From the NCBI GenBank assembly GCA_028874365.1, contig JAPPJZ010000008.1, positions 1-64,000 on the forward strand: a stretch of 64,000 bases of DNA. Direction: 5' to 3'. The DNA comes from Chloroflexota bacterium. GTDB taxonomy: Bacteria > Chloroflexota > Dehalococcoidia > Bin125. Below are positions 45,033-53,581 of this stretch, piece after piece. Under the pieces are notes generated by a model. The model searched no databases. It was not told where the DNA came from and saw nothing but the letters and a program-made list of their open reading frames with translations. The position numbers and the translations under genes were made by a program. Numbering within the stretch: position 1 is the stretch's first letter; every line of letters begins with the position of its first letter.

Positions 45033-46064
45033 ATGACCTTCTTTGACGACGATCAGACAGCGGAGGCGCTGGAGGGAGCACTCGACGACGTGGTGGAGGG
45101 CGAGGCCGAGGTCTTTGATGAGCCGGTGGGCACCGCTGTCGCGACCGCCCCCGAGCGGCCTGCCGCCGCAATCACGCTTGATGCGGCGGTCATGGAGTAC
45201 TTCGCGTGGGAGGAAGAGCGGGAGGCCAAGCGCTCGCGGCGCAAAGGCTCCAACGCATCAAGCGCCAAGCGGGGCGCGTTCGTGCTCGACGAGCCTGCGC
45301 GCGAGGCAGTGACCCGGTTCCTCTGGCACTTCGGCCCGAGCACGCCGATATCGGATCTCTCGCCCAAGACGATGGAGGGATTCCAGGAGACGATCGGCAC
45401 CAACACCATGGATCTCGCAGCGCGGCTGCAGCCGGTCAAGGAGTTTCTGCGCTATTGCTGGAAGCAGGGTTACACGGTCACGGTCGACACCAGCGGTCAG
45501 ACGACGACCCAGAACCTGGGTAACTTCCTGCGAATCAAGCGGGCGACCAACGTGGTCCGGGACACATCGCGGTTCCAGCACGAGCAGGCGCAGACGTTCG
45601 AGATGACTGCCGATGGCCTCCAGTTGCTCCACGATGAGTTGGGTCAGCTTGTCGCGGAAATGCCCGAAGCGGTGCAGGCCGTCGCAGCGGCACGGGAGGA
45701 CAAGGACATTCGCGAGAATGCCCCGCTCGAAGCGGCTCGCGAGCACCAGGAGCGCCTCAAGTCTCGCATCGACGAGCTTGAGTACCAGATAGCGCATGCG
45801 GTCGTCAGGGAAGAGCGAGCGACGGGACGAGCGAAGCTCGGTAGCCGAGTGTCGGTTGTCGAGGTCGACGATACGGGGAACATCCTCGGCGACGCCAAAG
45901 AGTACACTCTCGTGGGAACCACGGAAGCGAATGCGGCGGCACGGCGAATCTCGGTCGAGAGTCCGCTGGGTCGCGGATTGCTCGATCAGCCTGCCGACCG
46001 GCAGATTGAGATCCAGGCGCCCAGCGGTCGCAAACGGTTCCGCCTGCTCGCTGTCTTGGGCTAG
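45033..46064 (+). CDS. Gre-factor with N-terminal recombinase core-binding-like domain
   Basis: 343 aa, about twice the length of GreA (~158). Residues ~47-148 (ITLDAAVMEYFAWEEE, then FLWHFGPSTPISDLSPKTM and LQPVKEFLRYCWKQGY) match the helical core-binding (SAM-like) domain of tyrosine recombinases. Residues ~189-343 form a Gre coiled coil and FKBP-like domain (KLGSRVSVVEVD, EYTLVGTTEAN, SPLGRGLL). The tip acids needed for RNA cleavage by RNA polymerase are kept as D225 and E228 in DKDIRENAP. No recombinase catalytic domain is present. GGAG precedes ATG 45033; an inverted repeat ACTCGA/TCGAGT (45000-45018) lies in the leader. Confidence 0.85.
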   Translation: MTFFDDDQTAEALEGALDDVVEGEAEVFDEPVGTAVATAPERPAAAITLDAAVMEYFAWEEEREAKRSRRKGSNASSAKRGAFVLDEPAREAVTRFLWHFGPSTPISDLSPKTMEGFQETIGTNTMDLAARLQPVKEFLRYCWKQGYTVTVDTSGQTTTQNLGNFLRIKRATNVVRDTSRFQHEQAQTFEMTADGLQLLHDELGQLVAEMPEAVQAVAAAREDKDIRENAPLEAAREHQERLKSRIDELEYQIAHAVVREERATGRAKLGSRVSVVEVDDTGNILGDAKEYTLVGTTEANAAARRISVESPLGRGLLDQPADRQIEIQAPSGRKRFRLLAVLG

Positions 46065-46181
46065 CCGTTCGCGGCCGGTGGACAGTCAGAGCGAGACAAC
46101 ACACGAGCGAGATGCAGCGCGACCTGCGCGCACCGGGTTGTGCCGATTATCGATGTCTTGAGCGTGCGCTCTGGGAAAGTG

Positions 46182-47357
46182 ATGCCGATGTCAGACATCC
46201 CGAACATTGAGTTCACGATCACCAACGCCAACCTCGACACCGGCTTACGGGGCTATCCGGTCGGTACGTGTGAGACGAGTTACGTAGATCCACAGGAGGG
46301 CGTTTCCTACGTCGGCTACCCGATCGCCGAGCTGGCCTTTCTGCCGGCCGAGGACATCATCCATCTGCTGTTCAACAAATCGCTGCCGACCGACGCCGAG
46401 CGCCAGGCGGTCCACGAGGACATCGCCGAACGCTCGGAGGTATCGGAGGAGGCGCTCGGCGCGATATCGGCGATGCCGATGTCGGGTCACCCGATGGACC
46501 TGTTCTGCGCCGCGATCCAGATTCTGGGCATGACCGGCAAGACGGACGACTACTACGAAGACGCTCTCAACCTGGTGGCTCGGATCCCGACCGCGCTGGC
46601 GGCCATCTTCCGCCTGCGCGAAGGGTGGGGCGACCCGATTCCATCGGAGCCGGCGCGCGGATATGTCAACAACTTCGTGCACATGCTGGGCATGCCCGGC
46701 GGTGACGAGGAAGCGCTGACGCGTCTGTTGTCGGTCTACTACAACCTTCACGCCGACCACGGCGGAGGCAACCTCTCGACGTTCACGGGTCGCGCCGTCG
46801 CTTCCGGTCTGGCAGACATGTACCGCTCGATGGCGTCGGGCATGAACGCGCTCGCCGGGCCGCGACACGGCATGGCCAACCAGGACGCGTTCAAGATGGT
46901 GCACGAGGTCAACACGACGGACACCGCAGAAGCGACCGAGATCCTGCGCAAGCGTCTGGCCGACGGTGGCCTGATCTTCGGATTCGGTCACGCCGTCCTG
47001 CGCGAGGAGGATCCACGGGCGAAGGTGCAGCTGCGCGTCGGCGAGGAGCTCTGCCCGGATGATCACTGGTTCAACGTGGTCAAGGCCGTGCGCGAGGCCG
47101 GCATCACGGTGCTGAAGGAGAATCCCAAGGTCTCTAATCCGTACCCAAACGTCGACCTGATCTCCGGCAGCCTCGTCAATGCGCTCGGTTTCACCGATCC
47201 CGACTACTACACGACGCTGTTCGGCTGGTCGCGAATTGCCGGTATCGGCGCTCAGATTGTCGACGAGCGGCTCCGGGCCCGAGGAGGCCGCGGGGTGGCC
47301 ATCTATCGCCCTCGTTACATCCCGGTCAACCAGCCGGCGCGTTCAGTCTCGGGCTAG
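46182..47357 (+). CDS. citrate synthase
   Basis: 391 aa type II citrate synthase. Catalytic triad in context: His in LAGPRHGMANQDAF, His in FGFGHAVLREEDPRA (usual form GFGHRVY) and Asp in YPNVDLISGSLV. It condenses oxaloacetate and acetyl-CoA in the TCA cycle; a 2-methylcitrate role cannot be excluded. ATG 46182 is preferred because GGGAAAG precedes it; ATG 46188 is also possible. It lies 128 bp upstream of the oxidase locus, consistent with coordinated respiratory metabolism. Confidence 0.93.
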   Translation: MPMSDIPNIEFTITNANLDTGLRGYPVGTCETSYVDPQEGVSYVGYPIAELAFLPAEDIIHLLFNKSLPTDAERQAVHEDIAERSEVSEEALGAISAMPMSGHPMDLFCAAIQILGMTGKTDDYYEDALNLVARIPTALAAIFRLREGWGDPIPSEPARGYVNNFVHMLGMPGGDEEALTRLLSVYYNLHADHGGGNLSTFTGRAVASGLADMYRSMASGMNALAGPRHGMANQDAFKMVHEVNTTDTAEATEILRKRLADGGLIFGFGHAVLREEDPRAKVQLRVGEELCPDDHWFNVVKAVREAGITVLKENPKVSNPYPNVDLISGSLVNALGFTDPDYYTTLFGWSRIAGIGAQIVDERLRARGGRGVAIYRPRYIPVNQPARSVSG

Positions 47358-47422
47358 CAGCCTCGAGGCGAGTGCTGTGGACTCTACCGAGTCGGGGGAT
47401 AGCCACTGTCGCAGGGCTGGGT

Positions 47423-47428
47423 TAGGAT
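47423..47428 (+). promoter_or_regulatory. -10-like box TAGGAT before the oxidase locus
   Basis: TAGGAT lies 57 nt upstream of ATG 47486. The leader between them holds a palindrome CTCCCT-C-AGGGAG (47445-47457) and a 12-bp perfect palindrome CATAGGCCTATG (47477-47488) that includes the start codon. Either could bind a regulator or affect initiation. Confidence 0.4.
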
Positions 47429-47485
47429 CGGAGATCGACCGCAACTCCCTCAGGGAGCGGCTGAGCGAGAGGCGAACATAGGCCT

Positions 47486-48628
47486 ATGCCCACGCTGGAA
47501 TCGGCGAGGCAGAAGCGCGGGAGCGTCCTTCAGCAGATCGCTGAAGCGTCGTACGGCTATCCGAACGACGAGTTCCCCGATCGCGAAGCCACGACGAATT
47601 TCCCGCAGGAGCAGATGGGCGTACGGGTCAGGTCGGGCGGCTGGCTGTATCCGGACATCATGGTTACCGACGAACCTGGCCACTTCATTGCCATTGCCGC
47701 CGACCTCGCCCTGACGCACGAGGTCAACAACGACACCGCCCTCGAGCGTTGGAAGCCCTTGGCCCAGGCGGCGCCGCTGATTCTCTACGTCCCGATGGGA
47801 CAGAGCGGTCGTGCTATTCGGCTGTGCCGGATGAACGGGATCAACCTGCACAAGCTAGTTGCCTACAGGCAGCGGCCGGCCGGTTTCGGCATCGACCTGC
47901 AAGAGGCCTACAGCGGGCCCGATTTGTTCAAACCGATCGCTTCACTGCTACCTCCGGCGCTGCGGCCGATGGCCTATCGCAATGAGCGCAAAGTGGTGGC
48001 GGACTCCTATCTGAACCCGTTCCCGGCATCGCGTAGCGGCGATGTGCCGGCCATCGCGGCCCCGGCTGAGCAACCGGCGGCGACGCTGGCGCTGGCGTCG
48101 GGCCTCGAAGACGAGCACGGACACGGAGAGCATGACGCTCCCGAAACGCACCTGCCACCGCCCAGCCTGGCGCCGATCCTGTTTGCGCTGGGGCTGATTG
48201 TGATGGCGGCCGGCGCGATTTTCGTGGGGGAGGTGATGAGCGTCGGCATTACGCTCGTCGTGCTTGGCGCCGTTCGCTGGTTCCTGGAGGATATGGGCTA
48301 TTTCGAGGCCGGTGGGCCGGCGGAGTTCCGTCAGCATCCCCTGCAGGTCATGCCGGAATCGTCGCCGCCTCCCGGCGTCCACATGCCCCCGCCGAGCGTA
48401 TCTCCGCTGATCTTCGCTGCGGGGCTAATCATCACGGCGGCCGGCGCGGTATTCGTCGATCAGGTGTTGGGAGCCGGGATCACGCTGATCGTATTCGGCG
48501 GCGTTGGTTGGTTCCTTGAGGACATCAAGGATTTCGAAGCGCCCGCCCATGATGAGCATCACGACGAACATGCCTCCGATGCGCCGCTGATGCACGGCGC
48601 GGACGGCTCCGAACAAGGCGCCGGCTAG
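47486..48628 (+). CDS. nuclease-fold-like domain fused to two CoxIV-like membrane modules
   Basis: 380 aa, not a family I can name. Residues ~1-150 are soluble and resemble a restriction-endonuclease-like fold (WLYPDIMVTDEPGHFIAIAADLALTHEV, RWKPLAQAAPLILYVPMG), but the ExK catalytic pair is not clearly present. After a low-complexity linker come two near-repeats of about 55 residues, each two membrane helices: PPPSLAPILFALGLIVMAAG...WFLEDMGYFEA and PPPSVSPLIFAAGLIITAAG...WFLEDIKDFEA. The repeats resemble small subunit-IV-type proteins of caa3 oxidases. Both linker and tail are His-rich. It precedes coxB by 56 bp. Confidence 0.75.
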   Translation: MPTLESARQKRGSVLQQIAEASYGYPNDEFPDREATTNFPQEQMGVRVRSGGWLYPDIMVTDEPGHFIAIAADLALTHEVNNDTALERWKPLAQAAPLILYVPMGQSGRAIRLCRMNGINLHKLVAYRQRPAGFGIDLQEAYSGPDLFKPIASLLPPALRPMAYRNERKVVADSYLNPFPASRSGDVPAIAAPAEQPAATLALASGLEDEHGHGEHDAPETHLPPPSLAPILFALGLIVMAAGAIFVGEVMSVGITLVVLGAVRWFLEDMGYFEAGGPAEFRQHPLQVMPESSPPPGVHMPPPSVSPLIFAAGLIITAAGAVFVDQVLGAGITLIVFGGVGWFLEDIKDFEAPAHDEHHDEHASDAPLMHGADGSEQGAG

Positions 48629-48684
48629 GGGTATTGAACAGTCATGAACAGCGGGTTGAGCACTGGGAGCGAAGGGAGCGTGGC

Positions 48685-50037
48685 GTGAGCGCGTACCGAC
48701 GGTTGTGGCGAACTCGGATCGGGCGGCTCACGCTGGTCATTGGCGCCGTAGCGCTGGCGCTGTTCGCCCTTACCGGATTGGTCAGCGCCCAGGTCGCGCT
48801 TCCCGAGGCGGTCACCGAGCAAGGCGATTCGATTCGCACGCTGTTCTTCGTCGTCCTCGCCATCGGCGTCATCGTGTTCGTCATTGTCGAGGCGATGATC
48901 CTCTGGGTCGTCTTCCGCTACAAGCGGCAGTCCGATGACGAGTTGCCAACTCAGGTTGCGCACAACACCACGGCCGAGATCCTCTGGACCGGTATTCCGC
49001 TGGTCATTGTGGTTGTGCTGTTCTTCGTCTCGCTCTTTGTTCTGCAGGACATCCAGGCGGCAGCTGATGAGGACGAAGAGTTCACGATTGTCGACGTACA
49101 GGGGCGGCAATGGGCCTGGGCATTCAACTATGGCGTGCCGCTAGGCACCGAGTTGGCCGAGAGCATCTCCAACAGCCCCCACGACACGGAGATCCATCTT
49201 GAGGATCCGTCGCTGGTTGTGCCGTTCATGACGATCAAACTCGGCATTGAGCACATGCGCGTGGTGGCTCGCACAGGCGACGTGGTGACGGTCGACCGTG
49301 CCGTCAACGGCACCGTGCCCATCCGCCACGCGGCCGGGTCCGCGGTCATGCGCGTGTTCAACGGTACGGACACTGTGGCCGAAGGCCGACTCCAGGCGGC
49401 CGACAACACACCGATTGTGACGGTGCCGACCGGTCAGATGATTCGCTTCAACATCGCGTCGGCCGACGTGCTGCACGCGTTCTACACCCCACAGTTCCTG
49501 ACGAAGCTGGACGCCGTGCCCGGGCGCGTGCAGACGCTCTGGGTGCGGATCACCGACGCCGGTGACTTCATCAGCCAGTGCGCGGAGTTCTGTGGCCGCG
49601 ATCACGCTCGCATGATCTACACGGTCCGCGCCCTGCCGCAGGACGAATATGATGCCTGGTTCGAAGAGAAAGCCGGCAGCGCCCCTGAGCCGGTCGAGGG
49701 CGACTTCGGCGGCGAGGAAGAGGTTGAGCAGGAAGAGGGGGCCATCGGCAATCCGGCCAATGGTCAGAACCTGTTCTTCTCGCTGGGTTGCAACGTCTGT
49801 CATGGCGACCAGGGCGAGGGTCTGGTCGGCCCGACAATCGCGATGACCATCGTTCCGCTTGATCGTGTGATCGAGCAGTACCGCGAGCCGCTTGAGGCGA
49901 TGACCGAGTTCCCGCCCGACCAGGTCTCGGACGAGGAGATTGCCGACATCTACGCCTGGCTGCAGTCGGTCCCACGGCCGCCCGAGGCTGACATCATTCC
50001 AAGCAAACTGGCTGAACTGGTAGAGGCCGGCGGCTAG
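48685..50037 (+). CDS. coxB: cytochrome c oxidase subunit II fused to cytochrome c (caa3 type)
   Basis: 450 aa from GTG 48685, chosen for AGGGAG at 48673-48678. Signal/TM1 about 10-34, TM2 about 50-72, then the CuA cupredoxin domain with H264 (DVLHAFY), C299, C303, H307 and M310 (CAEFCGRDHARM). The C-terminal class I cytochrome c has CNVCH (C369, C372, H373). Between GRQWAWAFNYG and TVPTGQMIRF there are about 90 residues where about 20 are usual, containing GDVVTVDRAVNGTVPIRHAAG. It accepts electrons and passes them via CuA to subunit I. Confidence 0.93.
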   Translation: MSAYRRLWRTRIGRLTLVIGAVALALFALTGLVSAQVALPEAVTEQGDSIRTLFFVVLAIGVIVFVIVEAMILWVVFRYKRQSDDELPTQVAHNTTAEILWTGIPLVIVVVLFFVSLFVLQDIQAAADEDEEFTIVDVQGRQWAWAFNYGVPLGTELAESISNSPHDTEIHLEDPSLVVPFMTIKLGIEHMRVVARTGDVVTVDRAVNGTVPIRHAAGSAVMRVFNGTDTVAEGRLQAADNTPIVTVPTGQMIRFNIASADVLHAFYTPQFLTKLDAVPGRVQTLWVRITDAGDFISQCAEFCGRDHARMIYTVRALPQDEYDAWFEEKAGSAPEPVEGDFGGEEEVEQEEGAIGNPANGQNLFFSLGCNVCHGDQGEGLVGPTIAMTIVPLDRVIEQYREPLEAMTEFPPDQVSDEEIADIYAWLQSVPRPPEADIIPSKLAELVEAGG

Positions 50038-50076
50038 CCCCGCCCACGGCGCGACTACGCAGAGGGAGGCGACAAG

Positions 50077-51816
50077 ATGGCGACACTGGCGGGGGCACAA
50101 ACCAGCACATATGCCGGGGCGACGGTCTGGCGCGTGATCCTCGAGTGGTTGACGACGGTCGACCACAAGAAGATCGGCATCATGTACCTCTGGACGGCCG
50201 GGGCGTTCGGCCTCGTGGGCATGGCCTTCTCCCTCGTCATGCGCACCGAGCTCGCCGAAACCGGCACCATTATCTCCGCGGAGACCTACAACTCGATCTT
50301 CACGATGCACGGCAGCGTGATGATCTTCCTCTTCCTGCTGCCGATCGGCGCGGCGTTCATGAACTACTCGATGCCGCTGCAAATCGGCGCGCTCGACATG
50401 GCATTCCCGCGGATCAACGCGCTCTCATTCTGGATTTTCCTCTTCGGCGGCGTTCTGCTGACGCTGAGTTTCGCGGCGGAGGGCGGCACCGCGTCGGCCG
50501 GCTGGACCGCCTACCCGCCGGTCACGCTTGACACCGGCAACAATGCCGAACCACCGGGCGCCGGGATGGACATGTGGTTGGTTGGTGTCATCCTGTTGGG
50601 CCAGGCGTCGATCTTCGGCTCGGTCAATTTCTTGGTCACAATCTTCAAGATGCGTGCGCCCGGCATGACGATGTGGCGTCTGCCGTTGTTCACCTGGACG
50701 ACCCTCGTCACCGGTCTGCTGATCCTGCTCTCGACCCCAGTCCTGGCTGCCGCGCTGGTGCTCGGCTTCATCGACCGCAACGGCGCTGGAGGCGCGTTTT
50801 TCGACCCGGCCGCGGGCGGTCAGCCGCTGCTCTGGCAGAATCTGTTCTGGTTCTATTCGCATCCCGCCGTGTACATCATGATCTTGCCCGCGATGGGTAT
50901 CGTCTCCGATGTGTTCGGCGTATTCACTCGACGCCCGGTGTTCGGCTATCGCTCGATGGTCTTGGCGCTGATTGCAATCGGTCTGCTGGGCTTCATCGTG
51001 TGGGCGCATCACATGTTCACGACCGGCGGGGTCTTCCTGCCGTTCTTCATGGGCGCAACGTTCCTGATCGCGGTGCCAACCGGGGTCAAGATGTTCAACT
51101 GGATCACGACGATGTGGCGCGGCTCGAACATCTTCCCGACGGCGATGCTGTTCAGCGTGGGCTTCCTGATGCTTTTCCTGATCGGCGGGATCACCGGCGT
51201 GTTCCACGCCGCCGTGCCGGTTGACTTCGCCCTGCATGACACCTATTTCGTGGTCGGGCATTTCCACTACACGATGTCGATCGCGGCGACCTTCGGGTTC
51301 CTGGCCGGTTGCTACTACTGGTTCCCGAAGATGTTCGGCAAGTTCATGAACGAGGGCCTGGGCAAGCTGCATTTCTGGCTGGTCTTCATCGGCGTGAACC
51401 TGATCTTCTTCACTCAGTTGCTGCTCGGCCTCGACGGTATGCCTCGCCGGATCAATGACTATGTCGACAACCCCGGTTGGGAACTGATGAACATGCTGAC
51501 GACGATCGGTGCGTTTGTCTCGGCCGCAGGCATGATGGTTTTCCTCTACAACGTCTTCTACTCGCTCAAGTGGGGCGAGCGGGCCGGGTCCGACCCTTGG
51601 GAAGGCACGACGCTCGAGTGGGCAACGACCTCACCGCCGCCGGCGCACAACTTCGACTCGTTGCCGGAGATTCGTTCCGAGCGTCCGCTGTTTGACCTGC
51701 GCTTCGGTGAGCGTCTGCAGGACGACCCGCACTACCACGTCAACAACGGCCACAACGGAAACGGCAGTGGGAGCGGCGCCAAGGCGCCCACAGCGTCTGC
51801 GCGGGAGGAGGGCTAG
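50077..51816 (+). CDS. ctaD: cytochrome c oxidase subunit I, A2 (caa3) type
   Basis: 579 aa, twelve membrane helices. Haem a ligands H78 (TMHGSVM) and H397, haem a3 ligand H395 (GHFHYTMS), CuB ligands H262, H311 and H312 (HHMFTTGG), with cross-linked Y266. The segment is YSHPAVY (260-266): the Glu of HPEVY in A1 oxidases is absent and Tyr-Ser precede the His, the mark of A2-type proton-pumping oxidases such as Rhodothermus caa3. K-channel Thr/Lys lie in GATFLIAVPTGVKMF. Strong GAGGGAGG before ATG 50077. Confidence 0.97.
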   Translation: MATLAGAQTSTYAGATVWRVILEWLTTVDHKKIGIMYLWTAGAFGLVGMAFSLVMRTELAETGTIISAETYNSIFTMHGSVMIFLFLLPIGAAFMNYSMPLQIGALDMAFPRINALSFWIFLFGGVLLTLSFAAEGGTASAGWTAYPPVTLDTGNNAEPPGAGMDMWLVGVILLGQASIFGSVNFLVTIFKMRAPGMTMWRLPLFTWTTLVTGLLILLSTPVLAAALVLGFIDRNGAGGAFFDPAAGGQPLLWQNLFWFYSHPAVYIMILPAMGIVSDVFGVFTRRPVFGYRSMVLALIAIGLLGFIVWAHHMFTTGGVFLPFFMGATFLIAVPTGVKMFNWITTMWRGSNIFPTAMLFSVGFLMLFLIGGITGVFHAAVPVDFALHDTYFVVGHFHYTMSIAATFGFLAGCYYWFPKMFGKFMNEGLGKLHFWLVFIGVNLIFFTQLLLGLDGMPRRINDYVDNPGWELMNMLTTIGAFVSAAGMMVFLYNVFYSLKWGERAGSDPWEGTTLEWATTSPPPAHNFDSLPEIRSERPLFDLRFGERLQDDPHYHVNNGHNGNGSGSGAKAPTASAREEG

Positions 51817-51818
51817 CC

Positions 51819-52439
51819 ATGGCAGCCGGAGCCATCCCGCACAAGCGCGTTCACCCGGTCCGGAGCTTCCTTGTCGGCGACGAGCCGATGACGACCGGCC
51901 TGTGGGGCATCATCTTCTTCATCTTCTCGGAGATCATGTTCTTTGCCGGACTGATCGCGGCGATGCTCGCGCTGCACAGCGACACGCTCCTCTGGGAGCC
52001 GACCAACGGCGCTCACCGCGTTCACGGCGATCATCTGCGACCCATCCTGTTCACCGTGCTGCTGGTCAGCACTTCGATTCCGATGCAGTTCGCCGCCTTC
52101 TCGATTCGTAAGGGCAATCGCAAGGCGATGCTGATCAACATGGGAATCGTCCTGGTGATCGGGACGGCGTTCATCATCAACCAGTATTTCGAGTGGGAAG
52201 AGGCCGGCTTCGGCATCTCGGACGGGCCGTACGCGGCAACGTTCTACACGCTGACCGGCTTCCACGGCGCTCACGTGATCGGCGGGCTGGTCTTCATTTT
52301 CGCCCAGTGGTTGCGCGGGCTGCTTGGACACTTCGATGCCAAACGCAACACAGCGATTGAGGCGGCGACGCTCTATTGGCACTTCGTGGGATTCGTGTGG
52401 TTGCTGGTGATTTTCCCGCTCGTCTTCTTCCTCAGCTGA
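51819..52439 (+). CDS. coxC: cytochrome c oxidase subunit III
   Basis: 206 aa, about five membrane helices: FFIFSEIMFFAGLIAAMLAL carries the family Glu, TGFHGAHVIGGLVFIFAQWLRG and ATLYWHFVGFVWLLVIFPLVFFL end the protein. It lacks the first two helices of seven-helix subunit III, as is common in caa3/bo3 types. ATG 51819 lies 2 bp after the ctaD stop, so translation is probably coupled. Confidence 0.94.
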   Translation: MAAGAIPHKRVHPVRSFLVGDEPMTTGLWGIIFFIFSEIMFFAGLIAAMLALHSDTLLWEPTNGAHRVHGDHLRPILFTVLLVSTSIPMQFAAFSIRKGNRKAMLINMGIVLVIGTAFIINQYFEWEEAGFGISDGPYAATFYTLTGFHGAHVIGGLVFIFAQWLRGLLGHFDAKRNTAIEAATLYWHFVGFVWLLVIFPLVFFLS

Positions 52440-52452
52440 CGCGGTCCAGCCC

Positions 52453-53463
52453 GTGACCGGGAGACCGCGAGCGCTGACAGCGCTGGTCGCGGCAATCGGC
52501 GCGGTCGCCGCTGCGCTTCTGCCGACACTGTCATCGGCCCACGACGGTCGTTACGCCGAGTCGGGTGAGCTACTCAACGCGCTGCAGGTCTGGAGCGTCG
52601 ACGCGCCGGGTCTGGCGATCGTGATTGTCGTCGGGGGCCTGTACGCGTGGGGGTACTACCGCCTGCGGCGCGATTCGCCCAACTTCCACTTTCCGCGCTG
52701 GCACGCCTGGTGCTTCTGGACCGGTTGGCTGGTCATGCTGCTCGGTCTGATGTCGCCAGTCGATACGTATTCCGACGACCTGTTCTGGATGCACATGATC
52801 CAGCACGTGATGATCACAATGATCGTCGCGCCGCTGATGCTACTCGGGGCTCCGGCGACGCTGGCGTTGCGTGCCGCGTCACCACGCGTCCGGACGACCT
52901 ATCTGATTCCGTTTCTCAACTCCCGGCTCGTGCGCGCGCTGACGTGGCCGCCTTCGGCAATCATCATTTACATCGCGAGCGTCTGGAGCTGGCATTGGCC
53001 GGACGCGTACGACGCCGCGATCGCATCCGAAGCGGTTCACTTCGTCGAGCATGGGGTGTTCTTGCTCGGCGCGGTGTTGCTCTGGTGGCTGGTGATCGGC
53101 GTCGACGCGACGCGGCTGCGGCCGCATCACGTCTGGCGCTGCGCGCTGCTTGGAGTCGCGATCCTGCAGAACATCGCGCTCGGCCTGATCCTGATCAACG
53201 TCGGTGAGCCGGTCTACGAAACCTATGCGACCGCCGCGGCGGTGAGAGAGTGGGGCCCTGACGCGCTGCTTGATCAGCGAATCGGCGCGGGGATCATGTG
53301 GGTGCCGGGATCGATGATGTTCGCGCTCGCGATCATCGTCACGGTCTACTACTGGGCCGAGCGTGAGGGGTTCAAGGACCGTCGCAACGACGTGGTGCGC
53401 GACATGCAGATTCGTGTCCACGGGGACATCCCGACGCTCGGCCCGCGCCCGGGAGAACAGTAA
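52453..53463 (+). CDS. ctaG: CtaG-type cytochrome c oxidase assembly protein (caa3)
   Basis: 336 aa from GTG 52453. N-terminal signal (ALTALVAAIGAVAAALLPTLSSAHDG), then about seven membrane helices with the family histidines WMHMIQHVMITMIVAPLMLLG, WSWHWPDAYDAA and HFVEHGVFLLGAVLLWW. This is the caa3-CtaG (DUF1404-like) membrane family, required for oxidase maturation, probably copper delivery; it is not homologous to Cox11. Starts 13 bp after coxC in the operon. Confidence 0.9.
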   Translation: MTGRPRALTALVAAIGAVAAALLPTLSSAHDGRYAESGELLNALQVWSVDAPGLAIVIVVGGLYAWGYYRLRRDSPNFHFPRWHAWCFWTGWLVMLLGLMSPVDTYSDDLFWMHMIQHVMITMIVAPLMLLGAPATLALRAASPRVRTTYLIPFLNSRLVRALTWPPSAIIIYIASVWSWHWPDAYDAAIASEAVHFVEHGVFLLGAVLLWWLVIGVDATRLRPHHVWRCALLGVAILQNIALGLILINVGEPVYETYATAAAVREWGPDALLDQRIGAGIMWVPGSMMFALAIIVTVYYWAEREGFKDRRNDVVRDMQIRVHGDIPTLGPRPGEQ

Positions 53464-53581
53464 GCGAGCATTCAGGTATCACGCATGGCCACGCCGGTCG
53501 AGCTTCGCCGATGTGGCAAGAAGTGAGACACTAGGCGGTGCAGCGCCGACTCGCGCCGGTCGGCAACCAGAGCGGGTTCAG

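Noticed and set aside
45033-45480. Remnant of an integrase gene
   Set aside because: The recombinase-like region is continuous in frame with the Gre domain and lacks any catalytic domain, so it is described as a fusion rather than a pseudogene.
49141-50382. 413-codon minus-strand open frame
   Set aside because: Antisense to coxB and ctaD, both with full catalytic motifs.
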